A DNA stretch of 64,000 bases. Origin: Leptolyngbya sp. Heron Island J (lineage in GTDB: Bacteria > Cyanobacteriota > Cyanobacteriia > Phormidesmidales > Phormidesmidaceae). The notes beneath the pieces are model-generated. The model worked only from the letters and a program-made list of their open reading frames with translations. It searched no databases and had not been told where the DNA came from. The DNA lies in the NCBI RefSeq assembly GCF_000482245.1, contig NZ_AWNH01000047.1:1-64000 (forward strand), in the 5' to 3' direction. Positions 1 to 8,098 of the stretch are shown here, one piece after another. The position numbers and the translations under genes are program-made. Within the stretch, counting starts at the first letter, position 1. Each line of letters begins with the position of its first letter.

Positions 1-30
1 CCGACATTCCGCCCTCTTAAGTGGCACATT
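1..30 (+). repeat. Left terminal inverted repeat of the IS
   Basis: This is the left partner of the imperfect 30-bp inverted repeat. The outer 17 bases pair with two mismatches, and CACATT is shared at the inner edge. Confidence 0.8.
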
Positions 31-47
31 GACAATAATGCGTTTTC

Positions 48-1631
48 TCAACAGAGTAAGTAGTAGGCTTGTGAAGCAGAGCCAAGGAAACGCAGAATGT
101 TTCGGTGATTTTCGGTCAGATTTACGATCTGCTGTTGGCCATTAATACTGACCATATGAATGGCCATGAAACATTGAAAGACCCATCGTAGCGTCGGCGT
201 TTCAGTCAGTTTACCAAGTTGGTTAGGCAGGGTTTCATGGGCAACTTTCAAAGCATTTCGAAGTTGTCGCTGGCCTAGATTATAGACCAGTAAACACAGG
301 CCCATAATCATCCCCAACGCCATGATGCGCTCAGGGGATTTAAGAAAGACACTGGAGGTGAAAAATAATGGGTCTTTTAGAAACCGAAACCCTCGCTCGG
401 TGCCCTGTTGCGCCTTATATTCGGAGAGAATCTCATCGGTTGAAAGGTGGATTGAGTCAGTGTCTGCCTCCTCCAGAGGGATCTCAGGTGATGCCAAGAC
501 ATTGGTGGCCAGGATAAATCGTCCTGCTCTGCGCCGTTGCAGGGCGTCGGCCTCAGGGTCGAGTGTCAAGGTGGCCTGAACGTGATAGCTCACGGAGGTC
601 GGTGGGGCGGTTTTGGCCGGTCGTCCGGGGTGGCCATAGTGAGCCTGTTTAACGATGTTAGAGTCCGTGATGAGATGGTAGTTTAAGGTCTTCTCAAACC
701 GCTCTACTGCCTTCTGGGCATCCGCTTCACACGCAAACGGTTGATGGCTAAGACGGTCTAACTCAGTTTGTTTGCGTTGGGTGGATTTGGCGCACCGCTT
801 CTCCCATTGTTTCAAGTCCGAGGCTTGACGGTGGCTCGATTCAACCACAATCCACCGTTGCTGTACATCGCCATAGGTGCAACACACCTCAGCGATGCGA
901 TACCCGTCGCGCTGACTGGGACGAAAAGCACTGTCGTCGATGTCTTCAATCAGGGCATTGGCTTGGGCCAGGGTTAACGGTACCCGAGAGATCCACCGCA
1001 AGCTTCCCAATTGCTGCACATTATCGGCACTGTAGAGCGCCGAATCGGCAACATGGACCCCTTCAAACTCCCATTGTTGCTGGAACTCGCCGAGGAGTCC
1101 GGCAAAGCGAGCTTTATCCGATTGATTCCCATCGGCCAGTTCGAGGAAGGCTGGGATATCGCCATCTCCCCAGCACACCAGATTCATCACAAACTGTTTC
1201 AAGTCAGGGCGATGGTCACGCGAATAGCCATGGCAGACTTGAATCGGCACCGTTGCGGCTAGGGAACCCGTATCAGTCGATTGTACATAGTCCCCAGACA
1301 CACTCATCGACGTGGCATCTAAGTGGGCTCGCTCACAGCTAACGTCAAAGCGCTTGACGGCTTCCAGGCAAATGGCCAAAAACACAGATGTGATGCCCGT
1401 TTGATAGAGACGATCTAACACACGCCCTAAGCGATCATCATTCAGATACTGAGGCAAGACATCGGAGCCTAGCAGATGCTCGGTGGCTTTGCTTTCGAAA
1501 AACTGCTCGAACAAATACAACGGGGCAGATACAAACCCCAACCCATTCAAGATCATCGCTTTTACTGCTATCCCGGCGCTGATCTGCTCATGCGGATCTT
1601 GGCCAAGACACTCATTGATGGTCTCAACCAC
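48..1631 (-). CDS. IS1634-family transposase (DUF4277 N-terminus, DDE)
   Basis: This transposase cuts and joins the ends of the surrounding IS. The 527-residue reading begins at GTG and has a DUF4277-type N-terminus (NGLGFVSAPLYLFEQFFE, then NDDRLGRVLDRLY). The DDE catalytic pieces follow: HLDATSMSVSGDY near residue 104, VADSALYSADN near 196, and a C-terminal YKAQQGTERGFRFLKDP block supplying the last acidic residue. Family members usually start with a segment like DHLGIVAGIVDELG. That segment is encoded in frame just upstream (about 1632-1690), but no ATG, GTG or TTG precedes it after the last in-frame stop. The copy may therefore have lost its start or may use a rare one. The family call is secure; activity is uncertain. 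Confidence 0.88.
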   Translation of the reverse strand: MVETINECLGQDPHEQISAGIAVKAMILNGLGFVSAPLYLFEQFFESKATEHLLGSDVLPQYLNDDRLGRVLDRLYQTGITSVFLAICLEAVKRFDVSCERAHLDATSMSVSGDYVQSTDTGSLAATVPIQVCHGYSRDHRPDLKQFVMNLVCWGDGDIPAFLELADGNQSDKARFAGLLGEFQQQWEFEGVHVADSALYSADNVQQLGSLRWISRVPLTLAQANALIEDIDDSAFRPSQRDGYRIAEVCCTYGDVQQRWIVVESSHRQASDLKQWEKRCAKSTQRKQTELDRLSHQPFACEADAQKAVERFEKTLNYHLITDSNIVKQAHYGHPGRPAKTAPPTSVSYHVQATLTLDPEADALQRRRAGRFILATNVLASPEIPLEEADTDSIHLSTDEILSEYKAQQGTERGFRFLKDPLFFTSSVFLKSPERIMALGMIMGLCLLVYNLGQRQLRNALKVAHETLPNQLGKLTETPTLRWVFQCFMAIHMVSINGQQQIVNLTENHRNILRFLGSASQAYYLLC

Positions 1632-1749
1632 ACCCAGCTCATCGACAATACCCGCGACGATGCCTAGATGGTCTACGGTTTGGACGACGATATCGATAAG
1701 AGGCTACCCTTTGCGACGATGTTGACGTGTATCATCGCTCATTATTCCA

Positions 1750-1779
1750 AATGTGACAATCCAGAGGGTGGAATGTGGG
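1750..1779 (-). repeat. Right terminal inverted repeat of the IS
   Basis: This is the right partner of the 30-bp imperfect inverted repeat. It fixes the element boundary near 1779, directly before the WD40 remnant. Confidence 0.8.
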
Positions 1780-1782
1780 CTG

Positions 1783-1925
1783 GATGATTATGTAGGAGAG
1801 AAAACCGTCTTCAAGCTTGCTTTTAGTCCCAATGACCAGTATCCGATGGAGTGACCTTGGCTTCTGCCAGTGAGGATGGCACGGTTAAGCTTTGGCAGCT
1901 AAGGCGGGATGTGGGCAAGGTGTGA
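1783..1925 (+). pseudogene. WD40-repeat protein remnant
   Basis: Two reading frames together give WD40-repeat sequence. From 1783 one frame reads DDYVGEKTVFKLAFSPNDQY and then hits a stop at about 1852. A second frame from 1857 reads LASASEDGTVKLWQLRRDVG and ends at the TGA at 1923-1925. FSPN and SASEDGTVKLW are classic WD40 blade motifs. The frame change and internal stop show decay. The frame is open right up to the IS tip, so the rest of the gene is probably on the far side of the IS, outside the window. Confidence 0.7.
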
Positions 1926-2022
1926 ATTCGGGGAATGTGTTGATGTTGTAGCCCGCTTTGTCGATTGTCATAGAAACTTCGAGACCAGTGGCGATTTCAT
2001 CCTAGTCAGGCTGCTTCAAACA

Positions 2023-2592
2023 TTAACGCCATGGTTTAGGTTGGGTCGTGCGTTTGATATAGAGGGGATGACGCGGGTGACCAGAGCGATTACGCACCAG
2101 GTAGTAGAGTTTGTGATGGTAAGGGGCTAACAAATCCACCACAGTCTGGGCTCGGTTGCTCAAGTTTCCCCAGTTCCCCCAAGCCAAAATAACTTGATCA
2201 GCGGTTTCAGTCGCTTTGAGCAAATAGCTGTCATTCCCTTGACCAATGGGGTTAGCTGCTTTGATCAGGTTGGATGGTTGGGATGTGCGATAGGCAAAAA
2301 GGTTGACAATAGTTAAGTGGTTATAGCCCCACCGTTTTGCAAACTGTGAGCAGGCCCGAATGGTGGGATCGTCTGTTGCGGCATCTGCTGTACTGGGGTT
2401 GAGCATGATAAACGTAACTTGCCGGATGGGCTGATCTAGGGTTTGCCAAGTGTGGGTGAGGCAATACCGATATTGGTATGACATGTCAAAAGTGGCCGAT
2501 CCGTCTTGAGAGTTCGTTACAATTGTTAATAATGCCTTGTCAGGAGAATCAACACTCTCATCGTTCCTAGAGTCAAGGCCTTCAGTAGTCAT
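2023..2592 (-). CDS. DUF1643 domain-containing protein
   Basis: The core FIMLNPSTADAATDDPTIRA, followed by FAKRWGY and NLFAYRTSQP, is the DUF1643 signature. This is a family of unknown function, about 150-190 residues long, that is scattered through bacteria and phages. The frame stays open to an ATG at 2682, which would add 30 low-complexity residues before the domain. I prefer the ATG at 2592 (MTTEGLDS), which gives 189 residues, but neither start has a clear ribosome site. The gene is divergent from the MFS transporter, whose ribosome site (2688-2693) would overlap the longer 5' end. No enzymatic role can be assigned. Confidence 0.8.
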   Translation of the reverse strand: MTTEGLDSRNDESVDSPDKALLTIVTNSQDGSATFDMSYQYRYCLTHTWQTLDQPIRQVTFIMLNPSTADAATDDPTIRACSQFAKRWGYNHLTIVNLFAYRTSQPSNLIKAANPIGQGNDSYLLKATETADQVILAWGNWGNLSNRAQTVVDLLAPYHHKLYYLVRNRSGHPRHPLYIKRTTQPKPWR

Positions 2593-2699
2593 TGAGCTCG
2601 GTGGGTTTATGGTTTTATGCAGGGTATTGACGCGTTTCCGCCTGTTTACTGTTGGGCCCGCGATAACTGATAGGTGCCTCATTCCTTAAGGAGCATATT

Positions 2700-3992
2700 T
2701 TGAACGTATTTGCCACAGTCGAGCTGTCCCTCAGACGAAACTTAGTTGCCATGTTCGTAGCTGGGCTATGTTTTTGGGCTGGGCTAGCCGGGTTGCTGCC
2801 TGTTTTACCTTTATATATTGAACAGTTTGGTGCGACGGGGCAGCAGATTGGTTTTGTCATGGCTAGTTTTGCCGTCGGTTTATTGACGATGCGTCCAGTG
2901 ATGGCTCGAATCACCGATGAACGGGGTCGTAAGCCAGTGCTTGTCATCGGTCTGGTGGCGATTGCTGTGGCTCCCCTACTCTATTGGTCTGTGCCTTTCT
3001 TGCCTGCTGCTATCTGGCAGGTCTCATTTGGGAGTTATGTTGGGCGGATAGACTCAGCCATTGTGTTTTTGATGGTGTCTAGGGCGTTCCATGGCCTGAG
3101 CATTGCTGCATTTGTGACCGCCTACAGTGCGCTAGTGGCAGATTTCGCTCCCCCTGGTCAGCGCGGCGAACTGATTGGCTATATGAGCTTAGTGAATCCC
3201 ATTGGGATGGCCATCGGCCCTGCCTTAGGGGGCTATTTGCAGGCTGGGTCAGGATTTTCGCAGGTATTTATCGTGATGACCATTCTGGGGGTGGTTGGAT
3301 TGGGGTGTGCCATTACCATTGCAGAGCCCCAACGCGAGGTCATACCATGCCGACGTCGTACATCCTTTTGGGCCTCGTTGTGGATGCCAGCAGTACGGGT
3401 GCCAGCGATGATTTTATTGTTGGTTGGGCTAGCGTTTGGTGCTTTAGCAACTTTCGTGCCGCTATATGCCCGTGAGTCAAATTTGTCTCTCAATATTGGG
3501 TTGATCTATACGGCGTCTGCGTTTTCTAGTTTTGGTATTCGCCTGTTAGCTGGTAAAGCTTCGGATCGCTATGGTCGTGGTCCGTTTATTACCTTAGGAC
3601 TACTGTTTTACTCAATATCTATGGTTGCCCTGTGGTTGGCCCAAAGTGAGGTGGCGGTGCTACTGGCGGCAGCTTTACAAGGTATGGGCGGTGGCATGTT
3701 GATTCCGATGATAGCGGCGCTGATGGCCGATCGTTCAACACCGGCTGAGCGGGGGGTAATGTTTGGACTATGTTTGACCGGTTTTGATGTGGGCATTGCG
3801 TTAGCCGGTCCGGTGATGGGGCAAATTGCAGATTTGACCAGTTATCGAGATATTTTTGGCATATCAAGTTTGATGACTATCCTAGGAATAGCCATTTTCA
3901 TCACTACGTCTAGCAAAGACCTTAACCACTCAGTGCGGTTTGCTCTAAGAGGCGGTAAAGATCTATATGCTGTGCCACATTCGACACCTTAA
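2700..3992 (+). CDS. MFS transporter, drug-efflux type
   Basis: This is a 430-residue inner-membrane exporter of the major facilitator superfamily, DHA1-like group, with about twelve hydrophobic segments. The loop after TM2 carries motif A (ARITDERGRKP near residue 70), and the second half has the equivalent DRYGRG. The start is TTG at 2700, supported by AAGGAG at 2688-2693 with six bases of spacing. Its stop codon (3990-3992) directly abuts the 3' end of the convergent tRNA-Arg gene. The substrate cannot be read from the sequence; proton-driven efflux of small molecules is the family expectation. Confidence 0.88.
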   Translation: MNVFATVELSLRRNLVAMFVAGLCFWAGLAGLLPVLPLYIEQFGATGQQIGFVMASFAVGLLTMRPVMARITDERGRKPVLVIGLVAIAVAPLLYWSVPFLPAAIWQVSFGSYVGRIDSAIVFLMVSRAFHGLSIAAFVTAYSALVADFAPPGQRGELIGYMSLVNPIGMAIGPALGGYLQAGSGFSQVFIVMTILGVVGLGCAITIAEPQREVIPCRRRTSFWASLWMPAVRVPAMILLLVGLAFGALATFVPLYARESNLSLNIGLIYTASAFSSFGIRLLAGKASDRYGRGPFITLGLLFYSISMVALWLAQSEVAVLLAAALQGMGGGMLIPMIAALMADRSTPAERGVMFGLCLTGFDVGIALAGPVMGQIADLTSYRDIFGISSLMTILGIAIFITTSSKDLNHSVRFALRGGKDLYAVPHSTP

Positions 3993-4065
3993 CGAGCCTG
4001 GAGGGATTCGAACCCCCGACACCCTGGTCCGTAGCCAGGTGCTCTGTCCACTGAGCTACAGGCTC
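3993..4065 (-). tRNA. tRNA-Arg (anticodon ACG)
   Basis: The reverse complement folds as a full cloverleaf. The acceptor stem is GAGCCTG/CAGGCTC, the D arm is GCTC..GAGC, and the anticodon stem CCTGG/CCAGG encloses loop CTACGGA. The T arm contains GGTTCGAAT. The anticodon is ACG, normally read after A34 is deaminated to inosine. CCA is not encoded. The 3' end touches the stop codon of the convergent MFS gene. Confidence 0.95.
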
Positions 4066-4114
4066 TAACAGGATTAAACTGTAACACACTGTTGATACGC
4101 TATCCAAAATTTAT

Positions 4115-4642
4115 ATGGCAATTTTTCAGTGCAATGGGCAACCAGTGATTTTTCAAGCTCGACAGCCATCTCTTAGTCATCTGGATGGAGGGGGGGCGGC
4201 TCATATGGTGGATGTGGCTGACAAACCGATAACTCAGCGTGTGGCGGTGGCTGAGGGATATTTACGGATGACCCGTGAGACGATGGCAGCGATTCAGTCT
4301 GGTAATTTGCCTAAGGGAGATGTATTGGGTACTGCTCGGGTTGCGGGGATTATGGCAGCTAAACAGACGTCGAATTTAATTCCGTTGTGTCATCCCCTGC
4401 CACTAAAAAAAGTGCAAATTGATATTGCAGCAGATAATAGGCGGCCGGGATATCGAATTGAGGCCATGGTGAAAACGCTGGGTCAGACTGGTGTGGAAAT
4501 GGAGGCCTTAACGGCGGTTTCTATAGCGGCGTTAACGCTGTATGACATGGCAAAGGCGTTGCAAAAGTCTATGCAGATTGAGGATATTCGTTTGCTTAGT
4601 AAAACTGGGGGTAAATCGGGAGATTATACTAGGGAGTTATGA
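4115..4642 (+). CDS. moaC: Cyclic pyranopterin monophosphate synthase MoaC
   Basis: MoaC converts the MoaA product (3',8-cyclo-GTP) to cyclic pyranopterin monophosphate in the cytoplasm, an early step of molybdenum cofactor synthesis. Family hallmarks are all present: [13 protein letters not shown] near residue 30, [13 protein letters not shown] with the catalytic lysine, [10 protein letters not shown] with the catalytic histidine, GVEMEALT with paired glutamates, and LYDMAKAL with Asp and Lys. The length of 175 residues fits the usual 155-175. No other moa or mog genes lie nearby. The distant MOSC protein at 62.3 kb is the only other molybdenum-linked gene in the window. The start has no strong ribosome site. 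Confidence 0.95.
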   Translation: MAIFQCNGQPVIFQARQPSLSHLDGGGAAHMVDVADKPITQRVAVAEGYLRMTRETMAAIQSGNLPKGDVLGTARVAGIMAAKQTSNLIPLCHPLPLKKVQIDIAADNRRPGYRIEAMVKTLGQTGVEMEALTAVSIAALTLYDMAKALQKSMQIEDIRLLSKTGGKSGDYTREL

Positions 4643-4660
4643 GATATTTTTTGGTGTTTT

Positions 4661-4930
4661 ATGCCTCCTAAATGGCCACGTAAACCTGATCGTGCTGACC
4701 CAGAGTATCGCAAGCTAGGGGATCGAATTAATTTTGCGGTGCATGTGGCGGCGTTTACAGCTGTCAATTCAACTCTGTGGTTTTTCCATGGATTTATGCC
4801 GGGTACTTTATTGTGGTTGCCTAAGTTGACGTTGCCTTGGTTAGGGATTTTGGGTGCCCACGGTGTGTGGCTGCTTGCGATCGCATCCTACTCTGCACCT
4901 GAGACAACCTCAGACAAGCCATCGTCATAA
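4661..4930 (+). CDS. 2TM domain-containing small membrane protein
   Basis: This is an 89-residue protein with a basic, polar N-terminus (PPKWPRKPDRADPEYRKLGDR) and two hydrophobic stretches, around residues 27-47 (VAAFTAVNSTLWFFHGF) and 55-76 (LPWLGILGAHGVWLLAIASY). This pattern matches the 2TM domain family, whose function is unknown. It lies 18 bases after moaC on the same strand and may be co-transcribed with it. It is probably an inner-membrane or thylakoid protein. Confidence 0.7.
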   Translation: MPPKWPRKPDRADPEYRKLGDRINFAVHVAAFTAVNSTLWFFHGFMPGTLLWLPKLTLPWLGILGAHGVWLLAIASYSAPETTSDKPSS

Positions 4931-5027
4931 ATTGAAAATTTTGTTAATGCATTTTACGAACGGTTCATTTCCGTAGCCAGACCTTTTACCCTAATGCAAG
5001 AGACTTTCCTCTAAAAAGAGAATTACC

Positions 5028-5336
5028 ATGGCATACCCTGGTGCGGCAGCAGTCATTGAAGCCTTAGCGGCGGATATTGGCGACACGGTTTACATCGATG
5101 TTGCTAAGTGGCATTTGTATCTGCGAGATACCTCGTTGCATACTACCCTGGCTGAAAAATTTTATCCGATGGTGACCGACAGTGATTTGTCTGAAACTGG
5201 TGTGGTCGAAGTTTTGCAAGACATTACTGTCAAGTTAGGTGGTGGTCGTCGCTCTCTTCCTTTAAGTGATTTAGTGCCCATTCAATGTCAAGTAGATTTG
5301 CTTGACCTGTTAGAACGTCATCGTAGTGAGATATAG
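5028..5336 (+). CDS. DUF3181 family protein
   Basis: This 102-residue soluble protein matches the cyanobacteria-restricted DUF3181 family. Landmarks are the DTVYIDVAKWHLYLRD block near residues 18-33, ADxIxDT-like acidic turns, and the C-terminal block LPLSDLVPIQCQVDLLDLLE. The family has no known role. There are no transmembrane segments or signal peptide. The gene stands alone between two intergenic spaces. Confidence 0.8.
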   Translation: MAYPGAAAVIEALAADIGDTVYIDVAKWHLYLRDTSLHTTLAEKFYPMVTDSDLSETGVVEVLQDITVKLGGGRRSLPLSDLVPIQCQVDLLDLLERHRSEI

Positions 5337-5804
5337 CTCTCAATTATTTGGGTTTTCGGCTGAAACTGCTATTCGGTTGAAGCAGTTCCGAGTGCTTGGT
5401 TCAAATAAAGGTCCCTTCACTCGAAATAGGTAGTTGATTGTTGCTGGTCTTTTGGAAGATTGAAGCTGAAAAATGCTGGTGCAGATCAATCTTGCTAATT
5501 CGATGTTTCTCTTCAATCAGCAATGGCAATAGCTGCTTAAGTATGGTGTTTTATGTCCATTTTCAATCTCTGTGCCCACACTTGGTAATTGATGAAAACT
5601 AGTTAGGATCTCGTATTAAACAATGGAATCCATAGGCTTCAATCTAGACCTGATATGCCATTAGATTAGGGTCGCTTAAATTGCTGTTGAATTTCGAGGT
5701 CTACCCTAGACTGTAAGGGGGGAAACGTTGAATGAAAAATCGCTTTAACGCGCCATATTTGGCGTGTGTCTATTTGAGTTGTTTACCAGGATAGGGAAGC
5801 ATCT
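5337..5804. other. Intergenic region, 468 bp
   Basis: No convincing gene is seen here. The only structure is a short inverted repeat near 5748-5768 (CGCGCCATATTTGGCGTG), which could lie in the leader of the acidic-protein gene. The region presumably holds that gene's promoter. Confidence 0.5.
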
Positions 5805-7238
5805 GTGGACGCTAACGTTTTATCACTTTTTAATCAGCCTTTAGCTATAGCTAACGATTCAAGCGCCGATCCTTTAGGCGCTTTTGTAGCATTACTACCA
5901 AATATCGATTTTGATAGCTTGATCGCAGATATTACAGATATTGTGAATGATGAGATCGCAGATGTTGATCAAGTCGTTGATTCAACTACTTCACTGGTGG
6001 TGGAGACTCTAACGAATCTTGGCGTTGATATTGAAACTGTCGATGTCAGCGATGTCGTTGAGGATATTGTGAACTTCATCGCAGAACTGCCCGAAGATGC
6101 GACGATTGCCGATGTTCTGAGTGATGTTGTGGACTTTTTTGAAGTGACACTGCCATCACTATCAGACGATGAACTGTTAGAGCTGTTGACTGATGTCAAC
6201 GACCTCATTAGTGAGATCGCTCCCAATCTCAGTCAGCTATCCATTACGCCATTTCTAGAGCAAGGGGTGGATTTTGTAGAAGACCTGATCGATAGCACAG
6301 GCACCATCACAATTGATGGTCCTAATTTGTCAGGAGAATTAACCCAGGACGGGATAACGCGTTCGTTCACCATTGGGTTAGATGACGCCTTTGATGATCT
6401 GCTGGAAGATGCCAGCGATTTTCTAGCAGGGATTACGGGTAGCGCCAGTTTGAGTGACGGTCAATTCACAGGTGATGTCACCATTGATGGCAATGACTAT
6501 GCTTTGAGTCTGGATATCACTGAGGCTTTGACGGACAACCTAACCAGTCTGTTTACCAGCGCAGATGTGACGTTACCCTTTGCCAACGGCATCCTCAATG
6601 TTGATATCGATACAGCCCTTGGCGACTTTGTCGGCACGATCGATTTCGCAGGAGGGGATCTTGACCTTGATTTAACAACGCCGTTTGGAGATCTAGATAC
6701 CAGCATCGAATTTCCTGAGGATGCTCAGTTTGAGCTACCCGATGACATGCTTTCAGGGGTTGATGCTGAGCTAGATTTGAGTGCAGGTGTTGTGCGTGTA
6801 CCCATTTCTAGTGTGCTTCTGGCTTTACCGCTTGAGGCCTTCTCAGGAGAACTGTCTCTATCGGAAGGCTTAGGGTCATTTACAGCCGGTTTTGATGGTC
6901 TGCCGATTGATGATTTCTCGACAACCTTTGAGGTGGGGCCTCTGGCTAGTCAACTAGCAAGTGCGTTGACTGAAGATCTAAGTGGTGAGCTGACAATTGA
7001 TGCAGGTGAAATTGCTGGCAATATTGTTAGCGACTTTGGGGAATTTGAAGTGGCAGCCTCCTTTGATGACCTCATCCTACGGGCCAGCAGTGTAATCGAT
7101 TCCACCACTGGAGCATTGACCCTACAGGATGGGATTGCATCTATCAATCTTGATACATCCCTTGGCCAGCTTTCAGGCGCAATTGCTTTGTCAACAGTGG
7201 AAGATGTTTTGACCAATGCATCTAATTTACTGGCCTAA
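5805..7238 (+). CDS. Extremely acidic, lysine-free repetitive protein, function unknown
   Basis: This 477-residue protein contains no Lys, Cys, His or Trp, one Tyr and only three Arg, and is packed with Asp, Glu, Ser, Thr, Leu and Val. The first 150 residues read as acidic amphipathic helices. After that a module recurs about four times: a beta-like stretch (GTITIDGPNLSGELTQDG; GQFTGDVTIDGNDYALSLDI; GELTIDAGEIAG) followed by a helix such as FDDLLEDASDFLAG. There is no Sec signal peptide. The start is GTG at 5805 with a GGGA-type ribosome site. The composition fits a secreted or surface calcium-binding protein, perhaps type I exported through its C-terminus (STVEDVLTNASNLLA), but this is inference. 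A strong terminator follows. Confidence 0.75.
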   Translation: MDANVLSLFNQPLAIANDSSADPLGAFVALLPNIDFDSLIADITDIVNDEIADVDQVVDSTTSLVVETLTNLGVDIETVDVSDVVEDIVNFIAELPEDATIADVLSDVVDFFEVTLPSLSDDELLELLTDVNDLISEIAPNLSQLSITPFLEQGVDFVEDLIDSTGTITIDGPNLSGELTQDGITRSFTIGLDDAFDDLLEDASDFLAGITGSASLSDGQFTGDVTIDGNDYALSLDITEALTDNLTSLFTSADVTLPFANGILNVDIDTALGDFVGTIDFAGGDLDLDLTTPFGDLDTSIEFPEDAQFELPDDMLSGVDAELDLSAGVVRVPISSVLLALPLEAFSGELSLSEGLGSFTAGFDGLPIDDFSTTFEVGPLASQLASALTEDLSGELTIDAGEIAGNIVSDFGEFEVAASFDDLILRASSVIDSTTGALTLQDGIASINLDTSLGQLSGAIALSTVEDVLTNASNLLA

Positions 7239-7290
7239 CAAAATAAATGTTGGCTCATAAACCAGTGGTTATTGGTTCTGGAAAATATTG

Positions 7291-7325
7291 TCCGGCTGTC
7301 TGCTTTGGTAGCCGGATTCCTTTTA
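7291..7325 (+). terminator. Rho-independent terminator of the acidic-protein gene
   Basis: TCCGGCT (7291-7297) and AGCCGGA (7310-7316) form a perfect 7-bp stem with a 12-base loop, followed by the T-rich tail TTCCTTTTAT. It lies 52 bases after the stop codon. Confidence 0.8.
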
Positions 7326-7376
7326 TCCATAGAACTTTCAGCATAATAAAGAGAAAAACTTAAGTGACATCTTTAT

Positions 7377-7398
7377 GAAACTTAAAAAAATAAGTTTC
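7377..7398 (+). promoter_or_regulatory. A-loop inverted repeat upstream of the small basic-acidic protein
   Basis: GAAACTTA (7377-7384) and TAAGTTTC (7391-7398) pair perfectly around a loop of six A residues, 70 bases before the next start codon. It could be a leader hairpin or a binding site for a dimeric regulator. Confidence 0.35.
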
Positions 7399-7467
7399 TG
7401 AGAACGGCTAGTAAAAGTTAATATAAAAGAACCTAATGGCTACCATTCGTTACATTAAGAAGGAAAT

Positions 7468-7950
7468 ATGGCTGGATTTTTTGGACTTTTTGGCGGCAAA
7501 AAAAACCAAGGCCCTCAATCGAAGGAGGCTTTTTTCTTAAGTGAAGACGAGGCTAAAACCTTCGGTGATATTGACTTCATGCGCAAGGAAGTTGTGATTC
7601 GTCGCACCTTTGCCAAGAAGAAGGGTCAGGAAGAAGAGATGGAAAGTGTGAAGAGTATCTCTTCTGGCACAAGTAAAACGGTCGGTGAAGCTGTTAAGCC
7701 TGCTGCTGCCCCGAGCTTTGGTGTATCTAGCTTCAGCACGCCTGCACCTGCGGCTCAGCCTGCCTCCCCTGCTTATGAAAAACCGGCTCCTCAAGCTGAC
7801 CCTGCGCCTGCAGCTCAGCCTGCTTCCCCTGCTTCTGAAAAACCGGCTCCTCAAGCTGACCCTGCACCTGCAGCTCAGCCTGTAGTTCGTCGAGATACTG
7901 ACACTGGCATGGATATGTTCCGTGACATGGCTAAGAAGATGCGCCGATAG
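7468..7950 (+). CDS. Conserved cyanobacterial protein with Ala/Pro-rich tandem repeat
   Basis: This 160-residue protein has three parts. A short conserved head (MAGFFGLFGGKK) is followed by a charged region (DIDFMRKEVVIRRTFAKKKG near residues 34-53) of a type common in cyanobacterial hypothetical proteins. Next comes an Ala/Pro-rich linker of 20-residue repeats (PAPAAQPASPAYEKPAPQAD and near-identical copies), and the tail MFRDMAKKMRR is basic. A good ribosome site (AAGGA) precedes the ATG. I do not know a function. The amphipathic head and disordered linker suggest a membrane-associated or scaffold role. Confidence 0.75.
   Translation: MAGFFGLFGGKKNQGPQSKEAFFLSEDEAKTFGDIDFMRKEVVIRRTFAKKKGQEEEMESVKSISSGTSKTVGEAVKPAAAPSFGVSSFSTPAPAAQPASPAYEKPAPQADPAPAAQPASPASEKPAPQADPAPAAQPVVRRDTDTGMDMFRDMAKKMRR
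7741..7882 (+). repeat. 60-bp in-frame tandem repeat
   Basis: There are two full 60-bp copies (7741-7800 and 7801-7860) and a 22-bp partial third copy within the coding sequence. They differ at only a few positions, mostly silent. This indicates recent duplication by slippage or unequal crossover. Confidence 0.9.
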
Positions 7951-8030
7951 GTCACTGATTGTTCTGCGCACCCTTGTGGTGGGTAATTTACTGGTATTAC
8001 ATTAGTTTCTTGATTCTTGATCAGTTGTGA

Positions 8031-8063
8031 GCACTGGGGTTGAACTAACCTCGGTGCCTTTTT
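8031..8063 (+). terminator. Rho-independent terminator
   Basis: GCACTGGGGTT (8031-8041) pairs with AACCTCGGTGC (8047-8057) over 11 bp, including two G-U pairs, with a 5-base loop. CTTTTT follows. It ends the transcript of the Ala/Pro-repeat protein before the decarboxylase-like gene. Confidence 0.8.
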
Positions 8064-8098
8064 ATGGTTGAGTTCTTCTGTCGTGTGTTCGATTGGTT

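Larger units (their letters stand above)
1..1779 (-). mobile_element. IS1634-family insertion sequence
   Basis: The element is bounded by imperfect 30-bp terminal inverted repeats. The left end (1-30) matches the reverse complement of the right end (1750-1779) over CCSACATTCCRCCCTCT, with two differences in 17 positions, then seven unmatched bases, then a shared CACATT. It holds one transposase gene on the minus strand. The window begins at the left tip, so the target-site duplication cannot be checked. The right tip abuts a WD40-repeat reading frame, which suggests the element landed in or next to a WD40 gene. Confidence 0.85.

Noticed and set aside
322-1262. Several plus-strand frames across the IS
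   Set aside because: They are antisense shadows of the transposase gene and have no protein-family features.
2615-2947. 110-codon minus-strand frame across the start of the MFS gene
   Set aside because: It overlaps the MFS transporter start and its ribosome site and has no recognisable motif.
7741-7882. CRISPR-like repeats
   Set aside because: The repeats are directly adjacent without spacers and lie in a coding frame. No CRISPR array or cas gene was seen in the window.
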